A stretch of 64,000 nucleotides of DNA from Kalaharituber pfeilii (lineage: Eukaryota > Ascomycota > Pezizomycetes > Pezizales > Pezizaceae). The notes beneath the pieces were generated by a model. It had not been told where the DNA came from. It saw only the letters and a list, made by a program, of their open reading frames with translations, and ran no database searches. The stretch lies in contig WHUZ01000060.1 of assembly GCA_015179045.1 (NCBI GenBank), positions 62,001 to 126,000 on the forward strand. Direction: 5' to 3'. Below, in pieces: positions 43,400-55,814 of this stretch; within the stretch, counting starts at the first letter, position 1; each line of letters opens with the position of its first letter. Position numbers and translations under genes: made by a program.

Positions 43400-45863
43400 T
43401 CATACAATACTCAACATTCCCCCAAGGTATTTCGCTGGTGGAGTTTTCCCGGCCTGCTCTTCGGATGAAAGCAGGGACCAAAGATAATTCGCCACCGCGC
43501 TAGAACATGAGGATAGTGCTATATCGTATGGTGTTTTTCCGTCCTCATTCTGGATTTTTGGAGATGCACCATGCTCAATTAAGATCTTTGTAATCCTGAC
43601 AGAGACAATGCTTTTATACAGGTGGAGAGGGGTGAGGCCATTCACATCACTCTCGTTGATGAGCTTGCACGCTCCTCGCTGCAGGATTTCTGTCAACATC
43701 TCGGGGTTGTTCCCAGCAACTGCGCAATGTACTACTGTCCACTGGTCATCGTCACGTGCAAAAAGATCAGCCTCCTTCTTAATCAAAAGCCTTGCAATTG
43801 CTCTTTTGCCTTTGAATGATGCCCGGAGCAAAGGTGTCATGTTCAAATGTGAACGATGTGGTTCCTCAATGTCTGCACCCATCACAATCAGCAATCGTAC
43901 CACGGTCGCGGATGCTTTATTATTATTCAGTACATTATGGATGCAGCCAGAAAGGTTGATGGGAGGAGTAATGGAAGCTATTGCTTCCTCACTTGCTCCT
44001 CTGCTCAAGAGTAATTTGCAGATGCCTTCATGGCACTTATATGCAGCATGAGCGAGTGGTGTTAGGCCTTGTGAATTTCTCTCCTCTATGTCCGTTCCTG
44101 AAGCAAGTAGAGTTTGAACAATATTCGGATTTCCTTTGTGTATGGCAATGTGGATTACCCCTTCCACACTTGCTCCTCTATCCACCAGTAATTGGCAGAT
44201 GTTTTCATGACCCATATATGCAGCATGAGCAAGTGGTGTTCGCCCATGTGCGTTCTTCTCTTCTATATCTGCTCCTACAGCAAGTAGAGTTCGAACAACC
44301 TTCTCCTTTCCCCTGTCAATAGCACTGTGGATTATCCCTTCCAAGCTTGCTCCCCTCTCCAACAATAATCTGCAAATACTCTCACAACCTATATATGCAG
44401 CATGAGCAAGTGGTGTTTGGCCATGTGAATCCTTCTCCTCTTTATCTGTTCCTAAAGCAAGTAGAATTCGAACAGCATTCTCGTTCTCTTCCAGAATGGC
44501 AGTGTGAATTATCTCTTTCATGTTTGCTGCTCTGTCCACTAGTAATTTGCAGATATTTTCATGACCCATATATGCAGCATGAGTGAGTGGTGTTTGGCCA
44601 TGTGAATCCCACTCCTCTATATCTGTTCCTAAGGCAAGTAGTCTTCGAACAAAATTCTTGCTCCGTTGGCAAATAGCATAGTGGATGCTTCCTTGAGAAA
44701 ACCATTTTGATGTTCGGTGTGATTTGTACTGACTAGCAGGTGAATGAGGAGGAACTTGGTAAGGTTGTGAATCCCAGAGATCAGATAAATAAATAGGCAG
44801 CATAATTACCGAGATTTCAGAAATGTTGTCAAAGTCACCCAACGTCATGTCTGATAGCATTGACCAGCTATAACCTCTTGTGGAGCTACTGCTAGAGAAT
44901 GTGGTGTAAGCATCATCATATATGCCCCGCTTATGAATTCCCTTGTAAGGCCTTGAATTCCTCCGTTCGCCTATAAATGAAATCGATGGTAGCACCAATC
45001 GCATGGATCGCATTGACTCCAAGGAGACTGTACTATGAGATGTTGCTGCTGTTCTGAATGATGCACCGTCATCCTTGTCATCAGGGACATGGCCATTCTT
45101 GATTGTGGATAATGGTATGGTTGTAACCTTGGGTTGATTATCGGCTTTTGAAGACTTGACTTCATCACGTGTTGCACAATCATGACGGCTGATGATTTCT
45201 CGTAACTGCATTGATATTCCATGATTGGATTCTAGTACTTGGTAAACTGCTTTATGCAAATTTCCAATATTTTCCGAAGCCTCTGCAGTAGTAGAGCTAT
45301 GCAAGACATCAGCTGTTTGATACCGGCGCCTCCACCCCCCAAGAGTGCATGGTAGCAATAATGTATAGACTCTGAACTTACCACTGAATAATCTTCAACA
45401 TCAAAGTCAAACTCAGCTTGTGCAGCTGAAGGTTCTCAATAAAGATTGCAACTTCTGCTTCCTTCCACAGTGCCCATTTAATCCCCTCAAATAAAATGCT
45501 TGCTTTGTTTGCTGGAGGCTGCATTGAGGTGGGATCACTAATCCCCATCATCTCACTCAGGTACTTGTCCAAGTTGGAAGCAATCAAGACACATCCACTC
45601 AAAGTTATGACAAGGTGATGGATTGACAGCATCTTTAATCTGCTTTGGTTTGCAATCCTAGTTGTTCCATGAATAAACTGCTGAACCTGGCAGAAGATGA
45701 TGCTCATATCTTGCATTTCTCCCATTAGGCGACTGATAGATTCTGGTGCCTGCTTTGCTCGCACTCCACAATCATAGAGATCCTTCAACATGCTATGTAT
45801 CTTTGCCGAGATTGAAACAAAACCGGCAACTGAAGCGAATATAGAGAGTGAGTCGGACATCAT
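43400..45863 (-). CDS. ANK-H: intact STAND-type N-terminal plus four ankyrin units
   Basis: Predicted join is 45863..45382 and 45296..43400, giving 792 residues (791 from the second Met, which matches the family start). The intron (45297-45381, 85 nt) has GTAAGT and ATAG. The N-terminal domain carries the usual hydrophobic helix and an EGIKWALWKE motif where others have ER/KRIKW. The linker keeps SMLSDMTLGDFDNISE. Four 59-residue ankyrin units follow, then the C-terminal block (WNMTPLL-like SHLNMTPLLR, DDDQWTVVHCAV, LIEHGASPKIQ). The ending diverges from EWY to KYLGGMLSIV. It has long clear spacers on both sides and is a plausible functional gene. Confidence 0.85.
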
Positions 45864-46330
45864 TTTTGGATAGATGGATGTATAGGGTAAATCAAGCGGA
45901 TTCTGGTATAGAGAACAGAGATGGTTATAGCTCCTTAGGGAATTAAATTTGAAATACCGGCACTGGCGACAGGAAGGCTAGATCAAGTGATGCAATTCCT
46001 AAACGGTGTTCATACTGTTCTGAATCCCAGGTTCTGATGATGCGGAAGGCTCATAAAAATAGACTATCGTGAAGAGTATGCTCAGGGGACCAGCCATCTA
46101 TAGCTGTCAGCAAGACAAATCTCGTCAGGTGCCCCGGTTATTTCACCCAGAAACAACCAATAGCCAGGGTATTCAGCGAGGCAGAATGAATGGAGACTTA
46201 TTCCCATGTTACTTAACAGAGTACCTAGCTAGTCAGCTTATTGTCTCGGTTTTGGTCAGTGCTAAAATATCGTTGTCTTATTCAGGAACTGTAAAACGAG
46301 AGGATGCCTGCTCGCCACAATCGCACCTGG
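45864..46330. other. Upstream region of ANK-H
   Basis: 'gaagagtatgctcaggggac' (46071-46090) and nearby phrases match the family 5' flank. No promoter element was assigned. Confidence 0.45.
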
Positions 46331-47400
46331 GGCAGAGCTTGCGGCGGGGGCAGGGGCAATGCATGCGGCACTCGTAAGTAGTAGTAAGCTGCGCTGTCTT
46401 TCATGGTGAGTTTGAACATGCCTTAGCAGCCGCTTGCATACATACTAAGAGACCCCCGAAAGAAGAAAGTGGGGTCCATACAACCATACCACGCCTAGTG
46501 GGGTGGCGAGCCCTCGGGGATGACATCAAGAGGGGAAAAACTCAAGAGCTGTTTACACTTAACACGGAAGGGTAGCACCGTACTATCCAAAAACTGTAGC
46601 CCTAAAGTTGCTCTTTACTATCCTTAAGTCACATTCCTATCCGGATTCTTTCGCATCCCTCCACTGCAGTCATATGTACAACAACTGTGTCTGGAAACTT
46701 TGTCTAATCATCCACTCACTCTACCCAACAACCCACCAGTAAAATCAATATCCCTTCCGAGCTTCCAAGTTTCCAGTACCCCCCGACCTTGCAGATTCAT
46801 TTGATGAATTGCCCGTCGAAAAATTGAGCACTAAAATCAACTGCTGAATCGCCTGCTGAATCACTTGTAGAACTACATGCCGAACTTGTTTGCTGAAGTT
46901 CCTAACTCATCTGCTAAGCTGCTAAGCTAGTTAGCTCACATATTGAGTTGCTTGCTGAGCCCTTCGCTGAACTATATAGTGCATTCTCTCCTACTTACCT
47001 ACTAAGCCATCCACCTTGGCATCTCTTAAGTAGGAAGTTTAGTAGAGTACAACTCGAGAACATACTTTTATGATTTTTTCAGTATTAAAATATAGTGCCA
47101 ATGGAATAATAGTGACTCTTACCTTGCATTGTCAAGTTGCGGAGTTGAGAAGGGGTGTGGAGCTAGATTTAAGATAGCTTTATCGTCGGCTCAGGAGAAT
47201 ATCATCGTAGTGAAGCTATCTTTATTTCGATTAGTGTTGCTGGCAGTACTTGCTCAAGTTGACAGAGATGTTGCACAGTTTTATTAATGTGCTGATGAGC
47301 TGCAAAGTATAGAATTCTTTTCGGCGATACGAGAGGAGGCACGAGTCGAATTCAAAAACGGTTTTATCTCAGTGCTATATAGAGATAGAGAGGAGATATA
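46330..47400. mobile_element. Uninterrupted copy of the 20-23-kb repeat
   Basis: Collinear with 20020-23040 but without both nested transposons; the sites are about 46775-46800 and 47275-47285. It contains a degenerate tandem array (46800-46970). Its flanking spacer is interrupted relative to 40490/41650, so it probably inserted there. No coding domain. Confidence 0.75.
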
Positions 47401-48300
47401 TAGATAAGGCTGAAAGTGCAGTGCAAGCTTCAGGCGGAGCTTGCAGATTGATGCATGACAATGCATGGACACACTCCCATCTGCTAATTGATGCGGCTGT
47501 GGGCAATTAGAGTTTATTCGTCTACTCATAGATTCGAGATCTTGATCTGGTCATGGCAGCGTGATCTGAGACAACTTTCATGCGAAGAGATATCCAGCAT
47601 AATCACCAACGGTACTGCAAAAAACTTGTGTTCCTGCTATGTCATGTATTCTGCTATTTCATGTATGTGCAATTCATGTAATTGCTCATTCTGCAGATAC
47701 ATCCGGTAAATGCTGCTAAAACAAAATGTAGGTTGTCGGCGACGCACTGTGCCTCTATTTTGCAGGTACCGGGCGCCAACTACTAGTGCACTGAAAGCCA
47801 CCAATTCCGAGAGTGACTGAGGTCTGTATAGATGTAGACTAAAATGCGATATGCACTGGATTGTATCTGACTGAATACTGGAGGGCATAATTCACCGATG
47901 GGATATACTGTAAGAAAGAATAAAGATTGAGTGTCCAAGCCTAGCCTCATAACTAGTGAGCCTCTCTGAGGGACTTGGCAGCAGACTAGACAGACTCACT
48001 ACTCAATTAGGAAGTTGAAGTTATTTATACGTACTTAATTACACCCACATCTCGTACTCATTCGTCTTCTCCACTGTTTTTCTCCACTAACTGCTAACTG
48101 TTAACTCCACTTAATCTTTTTATACCCTTGCCCAGTCTCTACTTATGCCTCTGGAACTGCCTCCTGACCGCCGCCTCTTCTGCAAATATCCTATGCAGCA
48201 TTTCAATACTCCCCCCCTCTTCAGTTCTAGTGCTTACCGGTAGTCAATGAGGTTTCTTATGTGCCTGAAGAGTGAACACATTTGTGGTGAAAACTATGTG
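47401..48300. other. Duplicated spacer
   Basis: It follows 41652-42060, then 42396-42790 and 43060-43150, without the LINE insertions. No gene recognised. Confidence 0.5.
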
Positions 48301-48834
48301 CTTAATCATCCCAGGAGCCACTAATGCAAGGCTAGTTGAGTCTCACCAGTCGAAGGGATAGGTCATTGTAAAGCTCACAACCGGAGGTGCAGTACTCTAA
48401 TCACCTAATTAGAATAGTTATTCAAAAAGTAGTTGGTAAAGAAATATAAAGAAAGGAGTACAGTGATGTCATGCTCGCATTCTCCAGCTATGTAGTTCAA
48501 CTACAGCTCGAAATGGATCAAGCTCTTGCCCGTCTCTGCATTGCACTCTGGTAGCATGATCACTTAGATATATGAATTTGTGTGTTTACTTGCCGCAACC
48601 AAAAAGGTGCTTTATCACAACGACGTAGGTCAGAATTTTGCTTTCGTAAGTCGGACCAATGCAAAAGGATATTTATAATCATACCCATCAAGCAGAAATT
48701 TTGTTGCACTCCTTTTCATTGAGAGCGTTGTGGGGAGGGCTCCCAAGTTGCCCCGGTTGCAATTCCCAATTGATCCTTGCTTGAAATCTAACTCCCAAAT
48801 GAATGCTGAGCATAATCATATTTACTTTTAAAAT
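48301..48834. other. Upstream-type spacer
   Basis: 'acaacgacgtaggtcagaat' (48618) and the following stretch match 58530-58600. The 48740-48800 part is module T tail. No gene. Confidence 0.4.
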
Positions 48835-48912
48835 GCTGGACAACCTTCTTCGCTAGCTCGGAGTCGAACCGAGGCTCTCAATTCCATACCGCTCTATGGC
48901 ACTTGCTGTTAC
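48835..48912 (-). repeat. tRNA-like segment with perfect T-arm (SINE-like head)
   Basis: On the minus strand CTCGG-TTCGACT-CCGAG forms a perfect 5-bp T-stem with a 7-nt loop, and GGTTCGACTCC fits the B box. An A-box-like stretch lies about 30 nt upstream (gccatagagcggtat). The acceptor stem cannot be formed, so this is not a functional tRNA. At least seven related segments lie in the window. Confidence 0.65.
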
Positions 48913-48974
48913 CTCCATCACTAGAGACAACAGGATCTAAGGCAGAGGTCAGTTCACACAAGTGAGAAAATCTG

Positions 48975-49440
48975 AGCCTCTTGAACCCATCCACCCTATC
49001 GCACCTCACCATCCCACTACACCATCCGACCATCCCATTGGTCTGGCCGTCCCATTCTCCAGACCGCCCTCGTGACAACCCGCCCCTGACGGAGCCTTTA
49101 GCAGCTGCAACAGCACTTCTCACCACCACCCTTCTCGCAATACCGCTTCAACCGCACACAACTAACCATACTTTCAACTGCACGTTGAACCGAATTTTCA
49201 ACAACACGGTCTCGCAACCCTCTGCCTCCACCGCCTGCCGATTATAACCCACTTTACTGCTCTTTTGCACTTCTCCTCCCCTCCAGCAGCACTTGCTGGC
49301 AGTGTTGCAAAAATTCTGTGAATATATTGGGCCTCAGGGACAAAGGGGCTGTGGGAGGATGAGAGCCTTTGGAAGGGCCAGGTCTATAACATAGTCAGCG
49401 GAGGAATCCTGGGTGAGATGGGCATCAACTAAAATACCAA
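48975..49440 (+). repeat. Module C copy
   Basis: It shares 'ccgtcccattctccagaccg', 'ttgaaccgaattttcaacaa' and 'gcggaggaatcctgggtgag' with 59455-59960. The shared open frame is Pro/Thr-rich and broken, with no domain. Confidence 0.6.
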
Positions 49441-50039
49441 GCAACCAGTGGGTTATTTCAAAGGATTGAACTTGTGAGTATAAGAGACCGCTCTCTTGTC
49501 TATCATCTTCAAGCTTTACTTCGCGGGAGATTAGTTCTCACATGGGGAATCTGGACAGACTAGTCTTTGACATGGTTGGTAGAGGCACATCTGACTGAGT
49601 TACACTATGAATTTCAAAGAACTGGTGTTCCTTTTTAAACATAAGCAAGTAGTGGGTATCATGAGGGTTTCAGCCATCAAAACAGAGTTTTTTTCATTTA
49701 AGTTGACACACAGGAGTTACTTTGTGAAGTCTGAGGAATTGGTGTGCATATAGGGCACTTCCATTATTATTCAGTCAATTCAAGTCGACTGTTACTGGCA
49801 GTACGTAGCCAGCTGGGGTAGAACAGGAGGGTCTGGAGAATAATCCGCTTCGCACCTGCTTTATGTTCATTGACGTTTTCCTGCATACTCAATTTCATAC
49901 ACAAACTCTTGTGAGGGTCTGCAATGCAAATGTGGACACCATAATGCAAATACCCTTTATGCAAAAATTCTTTTTCATTTTTACGGAGTTAAAAAGCTCA
50001 AAGACCCCTTTCCTCACAATAAAGTAGATAGACATTGAG
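49441..50039. other. Unrecognised spacer
   Basis: No gene, RNA or known element recognised. It is absent between the matching blocks at 59960-59990, so it may be an insertion of about 0.6 kb in this copy. Confidence 0.35.
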
Positions 50040-50335
50040 GGTAATGAGAAAGCAGATGCAGAGGTGAAGAGGGCGACAAAGAGAAAAGAGGATAAGGCAG
50101 CAGTCATGGCAGAGGTTTTGCATTAATGATGGAAGGAAGGAATATAAGACAATAGAGAGGGAAGAAGAAGGACACGGAAGGGGAACGGCGATGGGGTGTA
50201 ATAGACAAGCAGTCATGTCCACCTTCATGCAGTTGAAATGGGTGAAGGAATGTCCGGCGACTGGTGGGAAATGAAACAGAAGAAAACACAGAATGCAGGG
50301 GTTGCGGAGAATAGAGACAGACGGTGGAAACACCT
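50040..50335 (+). repeat. Repeat shared with 59980-60240
   Basis: 'cacggaaggggaa.gg.gatggggtg' and 'agtcatgtccaccttca.gcag' occur in both. It lies upstream of the TPR remnant in the second copy but not here, so it is a repeat rather than part of that gene. Confidence 0.6.
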
Positions 50336-50990
50336 GGTCTATCGGTGCAGAGGGGGGAGGGTGACCTATGTGGAAGAGTGGTAACAGTGGGAGTATTCAC
50401 ACACATGCAAGTGCGTCGAGGAGGTGGAACATGGGGAGGGGTTTGATGAACTGAAAAATTCATTCACCACCTATTGAAGCTGGCGCATCGGAGAATACAG
50501 TAATTTATCCTCCGCATCTTTTCTAAGTCTACTTTTAGCATATAAGTAATGACCTAGTTAGTATGTACAAAATCTTGGGCTGGACATAGTCTGAGTTGCC
50601 ATATATCAATGATCCTCCTTGGGACCTTATTGACCTTGTGTATACTCTGTTGGCTATCCCGAGCAAGTCTAGCAAGTTTGGTGGTACTCGGGCTAATTGG
50701 GGCTAATGGATTTAGATATTATATGGGCACTTGAGTGGGGCAGTGTGCAGGGTGCAGCGATAGCGGTGTATTAAGTATGTATCAGATATAGATGACAATG
50801 TATGTATGAGATATGTGACAGCAGTAATGAGCGTAATGGTCGCAAGTACTATAGGGCTCTGCAGACAGCTGGCGAGTGTCCCTAGCAGGCTCTATGCATA
50901 AAGTATACACGATAGTACTCAATGGCCCAAATCCATTGGGCAGTGGCGCCAGCATATCAGAAAATACCTTGCTATATATGTGGTCTTAGC

Positions 50991-52100
50991 TAGTGAGCGG
51001 CACGAGCTAGCTCGAGCCGAGCTGGAGGGTGAGCTCGAGCCTGGATTGATTATATACATAATATTGACAAACTAAACTAAACTAAGCTAAATTTTCATCT
51101 TTCTCACTACTATGAGCTAAATTGTGCATTTCGAAGTTGTTGGTAGGTCAGAATGAGCTCCAAGTCTCTAATTATTACTATACAGTTTTCCCTTGCTATA
51201 CCGGATGCTCTCAGGTTGCTACATCCCGCTCCCATACAAAACCCTCTTGCTATACCGGACGCACTAAGAATACCGGACCGGACAGGAATTGCCAGGCACT
51301 TACCCCCTGTCTCCATACAAATAATATTTGCTATACCGGTGTGATGAAGGCTCAACAGCATCCACTGTTTCGCACGGGTACCGGTATCTAGAGCTGGCGG
51401 AACGAAGCCTCAAAGGCGGCCTCAATAATCAAATGTCAAGAAAAGAGTCTTCAATTGTCTTGTCTGTGCGTGTCCATATCTGTCCATGTCTGTATATCTC
51501 CGTGTATCTCTGTATCCATGTCCGTGTATGTTGCTGCTTGCTTGCTTCCACAGTCCTATCTACGTACAATTTATAGACCACCTTCGCCTTCCAACTGAGC
51601 CTATACATACATATCTCGCTTCTTAATCATAATTTTCTTCCTCATCCCATACATGTGTCATTATGTGACCCTACTTCTGAGTACCGCTCCGGCCCGCGTA
51701 TGGCCTTATTCTTTCCATCGGTACCGTGGTTACCACCACACCGGATACACTAACACTGAAACGTCCAATCTTGGCTATCCCACATTGCATTCACCTTCAG
51801 ATGCTTACTAAACTTGACATTACATAATAAAATTAGGCTGTCGTTGTTCCCAATTACATTATTTTTGCTCCCCATCCCTATCCTGTTCTGCCAAGCATTT
51901 TATTCTATAGCGGAACCTTGCTATACCGGACGAAAAAGGCCAGATTTTACAGATCCGGTATAGCAAGGGAAAACTGTATTAGGTATTTACAGTTTATGAA
52001 ACCTTACACTGGCTAAGCATTTTAGCGAGCTGTCAAGAAAAACACTAGCATGATCTTGGCTCGTTTGAGCTCGAGCTGGTTCGACTCGTGCCGCTCACTA
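50991..52100. mobile_element. 1.1-kb hAT-like element
   Basis: The 16-nt TIRs TAGTGAGCGGCACGAG at 50991-51006 and 52085-52100 are identical, with further GAGCTCGAGC-rich inverted similarity inside. The 8-bp flanks 'gtcttagc' and 'tttatagc' agree at five positions, possibly an old hAT-type target duplication. No transposase remains; most of the interior is the pogo-like insert. Confidence 0.7.
51183..51976. mobile_element. 794-bp pogo-like MITE nested in the hAT-like element
   Basis: The ends CAGTTTTCCCTTGCTATACC are perfectly inverted over about 24 nt and flanked by TA (51181-51182 and 51977-51978). The motif CTTGCTATACCGGA is repeated several times in the left half (51190, 51249, 51330). 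A TGTCCATATCTG-type microsatellite lies at 51465-51535. Non-coding. Confidence 0.88.
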
Positions 52101-52515
52101 TTTATAGCTTTAGAGGATCTACGCAATGTTTCCACTGCATAATAGCCCCGAATTTATTCCTGTGCGTATGCATAAGTGAAATGTATGCTTAGCCTGAGTG
52201 CAGCCTTGCTCTATCTTCTCATATGAGGCATTAGAGTATACATCGAGATCAATAAAGTCTCAGGGTAGGATCAATAGGATCATTGACACATGACTCAGAG
52301 TATATCTAGCATAGGATTTTGTATATACCAGATAGGTTGCTACTTATATGCTGCAAATAGACCTAGCAAATATTTGGAAGATAATTTCCTATATTCTCCT
52401 ATGCTCTAGCTTCGATTTGAGTCCACTTGAGGGTCGTTTGCACTCATAGTAATTTTCTGTTGTGGTATCCGGAACGCGAGCAATGTCCCGGTTGTGCGCA
52501 TTATCCCGGTAGCGA

Positions 52516-53205
52516 GCGTTAGCTCTGATTGCGCGACTGCGATGCCTTCGCATCTAACTGGACTACCTTCGCATATGTGCTCCACTGGCCGCCCGCCTAC
52601 AGTTGCGGTGAACCCGTTAACAAAATTGGACTTATGAACACCTTTCACCATTAAATATAAAAGGCCTCTTGACTAGTGCAATTAGGCAGCACCTGGGAGA
52701 ACTGTTCTAGGAAAGGAGGTTCCATGTATCAATCCCACGGCCACCCAAGTGGAAGCCTGAGGCTGGATACCCTCCTGATTCTCCTTAAATGCAATCTCCC
52801 GAACAGTGTACAGCGTCCCATGAACCAGTCCACAATCTGCCTGCAGATTTCGGGGTCATTATTTGAGCTCCAATAGCTAGAACAGGCTCTCTTGCAGGCC
52901 TCTAGTCAAGTTACTTGCTGTTGTAGTGCTCTAACTTATGCAAGCGGACGTGGTGGTGGTGGTGGTGGTGGTGGTGGTGGTGCGCGCATGGTTCATAGAA
53001 ATATATCCTGTATACAGCTCACATTGTTATGTACTGGCATGTCAGTAGCGTAATTGTGAATGTGTAAGAGTGCGCCATGTATGGCGTGAGACTACGTCGT
53101 GGATTAGCCCCGTCCCTAGTTACTACTAAGTACATATGTAGTAGTGCCTACGGTCGGAGGGTTGGTGCAACCAGACATAGTACCATATGTATAACCGGTT
53201 GTCCG
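52516..53205. other. Spacer with (GTG)n microsatellite
   Basis: A run of about 11 GTG/TGG units lies at 52950-52982. Otherwise no recognised feature. Confidence 0.5.
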
Positions 53206-54460
53206 CTTTGAGGGTCTTGGCAGCAGACTAACTTACAGTTACTCAAATTTCACTACCCAATTAGGCAATTGAAATCACGCTTTCATAATCACACCCACAG
53301 TGTGACACTCCTTCCTCATTCCACTTACTGTAATTCACCTCCAAGCGAACCACTTTTCCCACCAAAACAAGACGACTGACAGAGCCTATATCTCCACCAC
53401 AACAACAGAATTTTCCAGATAGTTTTTTAAGTATCCTAAATTGAATAATTTATTTCCTACTCAGGAAGTTTGATTTTGCTAAAACACATTTTTTTGAGAG
53501 GGAATTAGGTGTCATCGCATTTTGTTGCACAAAGTCATGGTATTCATTTATTTGGCGTTCTCATACAAAATACATAGAAGTTCTCGATTGTGATGCCATC
53601 CTATAAAAGTCACTGACAATGGCCTTGAAATTGTAATCGTAGAGCCTTTACCTATAAGTAGAATGATATGCAGAACCATTCTATGTTCAAGTTGAGCAAC
53701 CACATGATTTGTATACCCAGTATCTAAATTCGGGGGTACTTCTTCACATACAGCTTGTTCATATGAGCACTTGAATGTGTGAAGAATCTTCCGAACCTCC
53801 CCCCCCCAAAAAAAAATCTCACTTTGCCTCTCTATTTACACTTTCATGTATAGTAAAATTGCCTTAAAGCCTCTTGATATTTCTACCAGTTTTATTGCTG
53901 GTCTTGAACCCAGAATTGTATCGTATGGTACTATGGTAGAAACGTATGCGAAGAACGTATACAGAATGCGCAAAGCCTTTATTCCTCAACAACCACGGTA
54001 ATTGGTAATTAGAGGTGCAGAATATAAAAGATGGGCCTCACTCTAGCCTTCTTAAAGAACTTGAACAGAGAAATCTACCATGGCGGTGGAGATACATGCT
54101 TTGTCGGTTGTCCTGTTTGGTGGGAAAAGTGGTTCGTTTGGTGGTGTGGTTCACTTGGCGGTGAAATACAGTTAATCTACCAATACTCCCGTCCACTTAA
54201 TCTTCCTATACTCCCATCCAATCTCAAGAACTTATATCCCAGCTCAACCCGCCTCCGTGCTGTTGGGAATCGCTTCTGACTGCTGCCTCTTATTCAATCC
54301 CCTGCAGCATTTCAGTAACCCCTCCTCTCCTCAGTTCTAGTGACAGGCTGCTGAGCGGATCCTTTGCTGTTCAAGTCGGGTGCCTGACCAAACATACTTC
54401 TAGAGGTTGATCCACGCCCCCATTCTATAGCTTAAATTTTATTTATATATATATCCCTCC
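53206..54460. other. Duplicated 3'-side spacer of ANK-I
   Basis: 53206-53340 matches 42630-42790, and 54180-54420 matches 43020-43230 and 48115-48235. The stretch 53345-54170 between them is absent in those copies and unrecognised; it may be an insertion. Confidence 0.45.
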
Positions 54461-55270
54461 ATGGGCGTATACTTCAGAGCTACACCCCCCCCCCTCCCCC
54501 CTTCTCGCCCAGCATCTCCGTGGGGCATCTCCACCAGCACTTCCGCTTCTCGCCCTTAGTTTTTTTTTTTTTTTAAAAGTCATATCCATACGATAAATGA
54601 ATCTTTCTAAAAAAAATATAAAAAAAATTATAAATTTTTTTTTATCTCTTTTCCTCTTCTTCCTATTCCTCCAAAATAAGCTTGAATAAGCTTTAAGAGC
54701 TCTTCATCTTTCAAACATTTCTATTTGAACGGAAGGGTGAGAAAAAATATCGATAAAATAAGCCCCCAACTTTATAAGCTTCTCATTATCTTCCGGAATT
54801 GAGGGTTTGGGATGAAGGTCGCCTTTCGAATGATCATTTATTGGGTTGCGCTACCATAGGTAAACGGTATTGGCCGGGGCCTCACCTTTCCCACGAGGTG
54901 GCCCTCTCCCTAGACTAACTAGTTATTTACATTCACTGCTCTGACTCACTGTTCAGACAAACTTTTAACACTCCGGATTGCAGACTTTGTTCTAGAACCT
55001 CAAATTCTAGACTCATATTCTCAGACCGTCTTAGGGTTGAGGCCTTTTCTCGGCTTGATCTCTCCTCCCATCTTCAATACTGGTAATATAATTCTCCTGG
55101 GTTGCTAACTACCACTAATCTTTACTAATCTTTACTGTGTGCACTCGGTTCAGTCCCCCATGTTTGTTCATTCGATCCAAGTCGGTATCAGAGCCCGTGT
55201 ACGCGGCTACAAGGCGGTAATCTGAGGGTAGGGAGTTATACTAGGTCATGAGAGAATCAGAAGGGGCAAA
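54461..55270. other. AT-rich tract and possible LTR-retrotransposon remnant
   Basis: C-, T- and A-runs lie at 54486-54505 and 54550-54660. At 55183-55195 GGTATCAGAGCCC resembles a primer-binding site for initiator-Met tRNA, as found just after 5' LTRs in many elements. No LTR boundaries or coding region could be confirmed. Treat as a hint only. Confidence 0.3.
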
Positions 55271-55274
55271 AATT

Positions 55275-55814
55275 TGACGTATTGAATCAATCATTATTCT
55301 ATCAATCATCCACCGCCTCTCAATCGCACCCCCACCAGTGCATTCTCAACCTCCCCCTCCCCTCCTCCCACCCCGTCCCACCACTTTGTCCCACCACCCA
55401 ATTCTATGGTCCCGCAGGCACTCCAAACATTTCAGCCGCTCTCGATGTCAACCCACGCATGCCACATCCATTGGGTTACGGGTCTTGCCAATCTTTGACA
55501 ATGTGCCATTTCAAATATAGTCCCTTCATTCTGCTCCAGGGTCCCACGAAGCCATCCAGCTCATTCCGAAAAAGTCTGCCCATACATAATATTGCCAGTA
55601 GGGCAGTCAACCTTGTCCATACTTATATACTTCTACACAGATTATTCCGCTATGAAGGAAAAAGGTCAAAACCAAGCATACCATGAAAGGAGCAAAAGGA
55701 AAAAAGAGATATAATTATAGTCGCATAATACACAGACCAAGGAAAATAACCAGACAAAGATGTAGAAAAAAAAACAAAAAAAAATCCCCCAGGGTTTCTA
55801 TTTAGACAATTAAA
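55275..55814. other. Module C fragment and 3' flank of ANK-I
   Basis: C-rich beginning (55310-55420), then the conserved flank ('cttcattctgctccagggtc') and an A-rich end before the stop codon. Confidence 0.5.

Larger units (their letters stand above)
50525..52515. mobile_element. Third copy of the palindromic element, split by nested transposons
   Basis: 50525-50705 matches the left arm ('gtcaatgatcct', 'tatactct.ttg..tatt'). 52201-52515 matches the right arm in the proper opposite orientation ('cactcatagtaattttctgt', 'ggatttt.tatatacca'). The centre (50706-52200) includes remnants of the normal centre at 50740-50960 and the hAT-like insertion. Both arms are short and strongly diverged. Confidence 0.7.

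Noticed and set aside
48835..48912. Functional tRNA gene
   Set aside because: Only the T-arm is good. No acceptor stem or plausible anticodon arm can be formed, and the segment is a repeat with degenerate copies.
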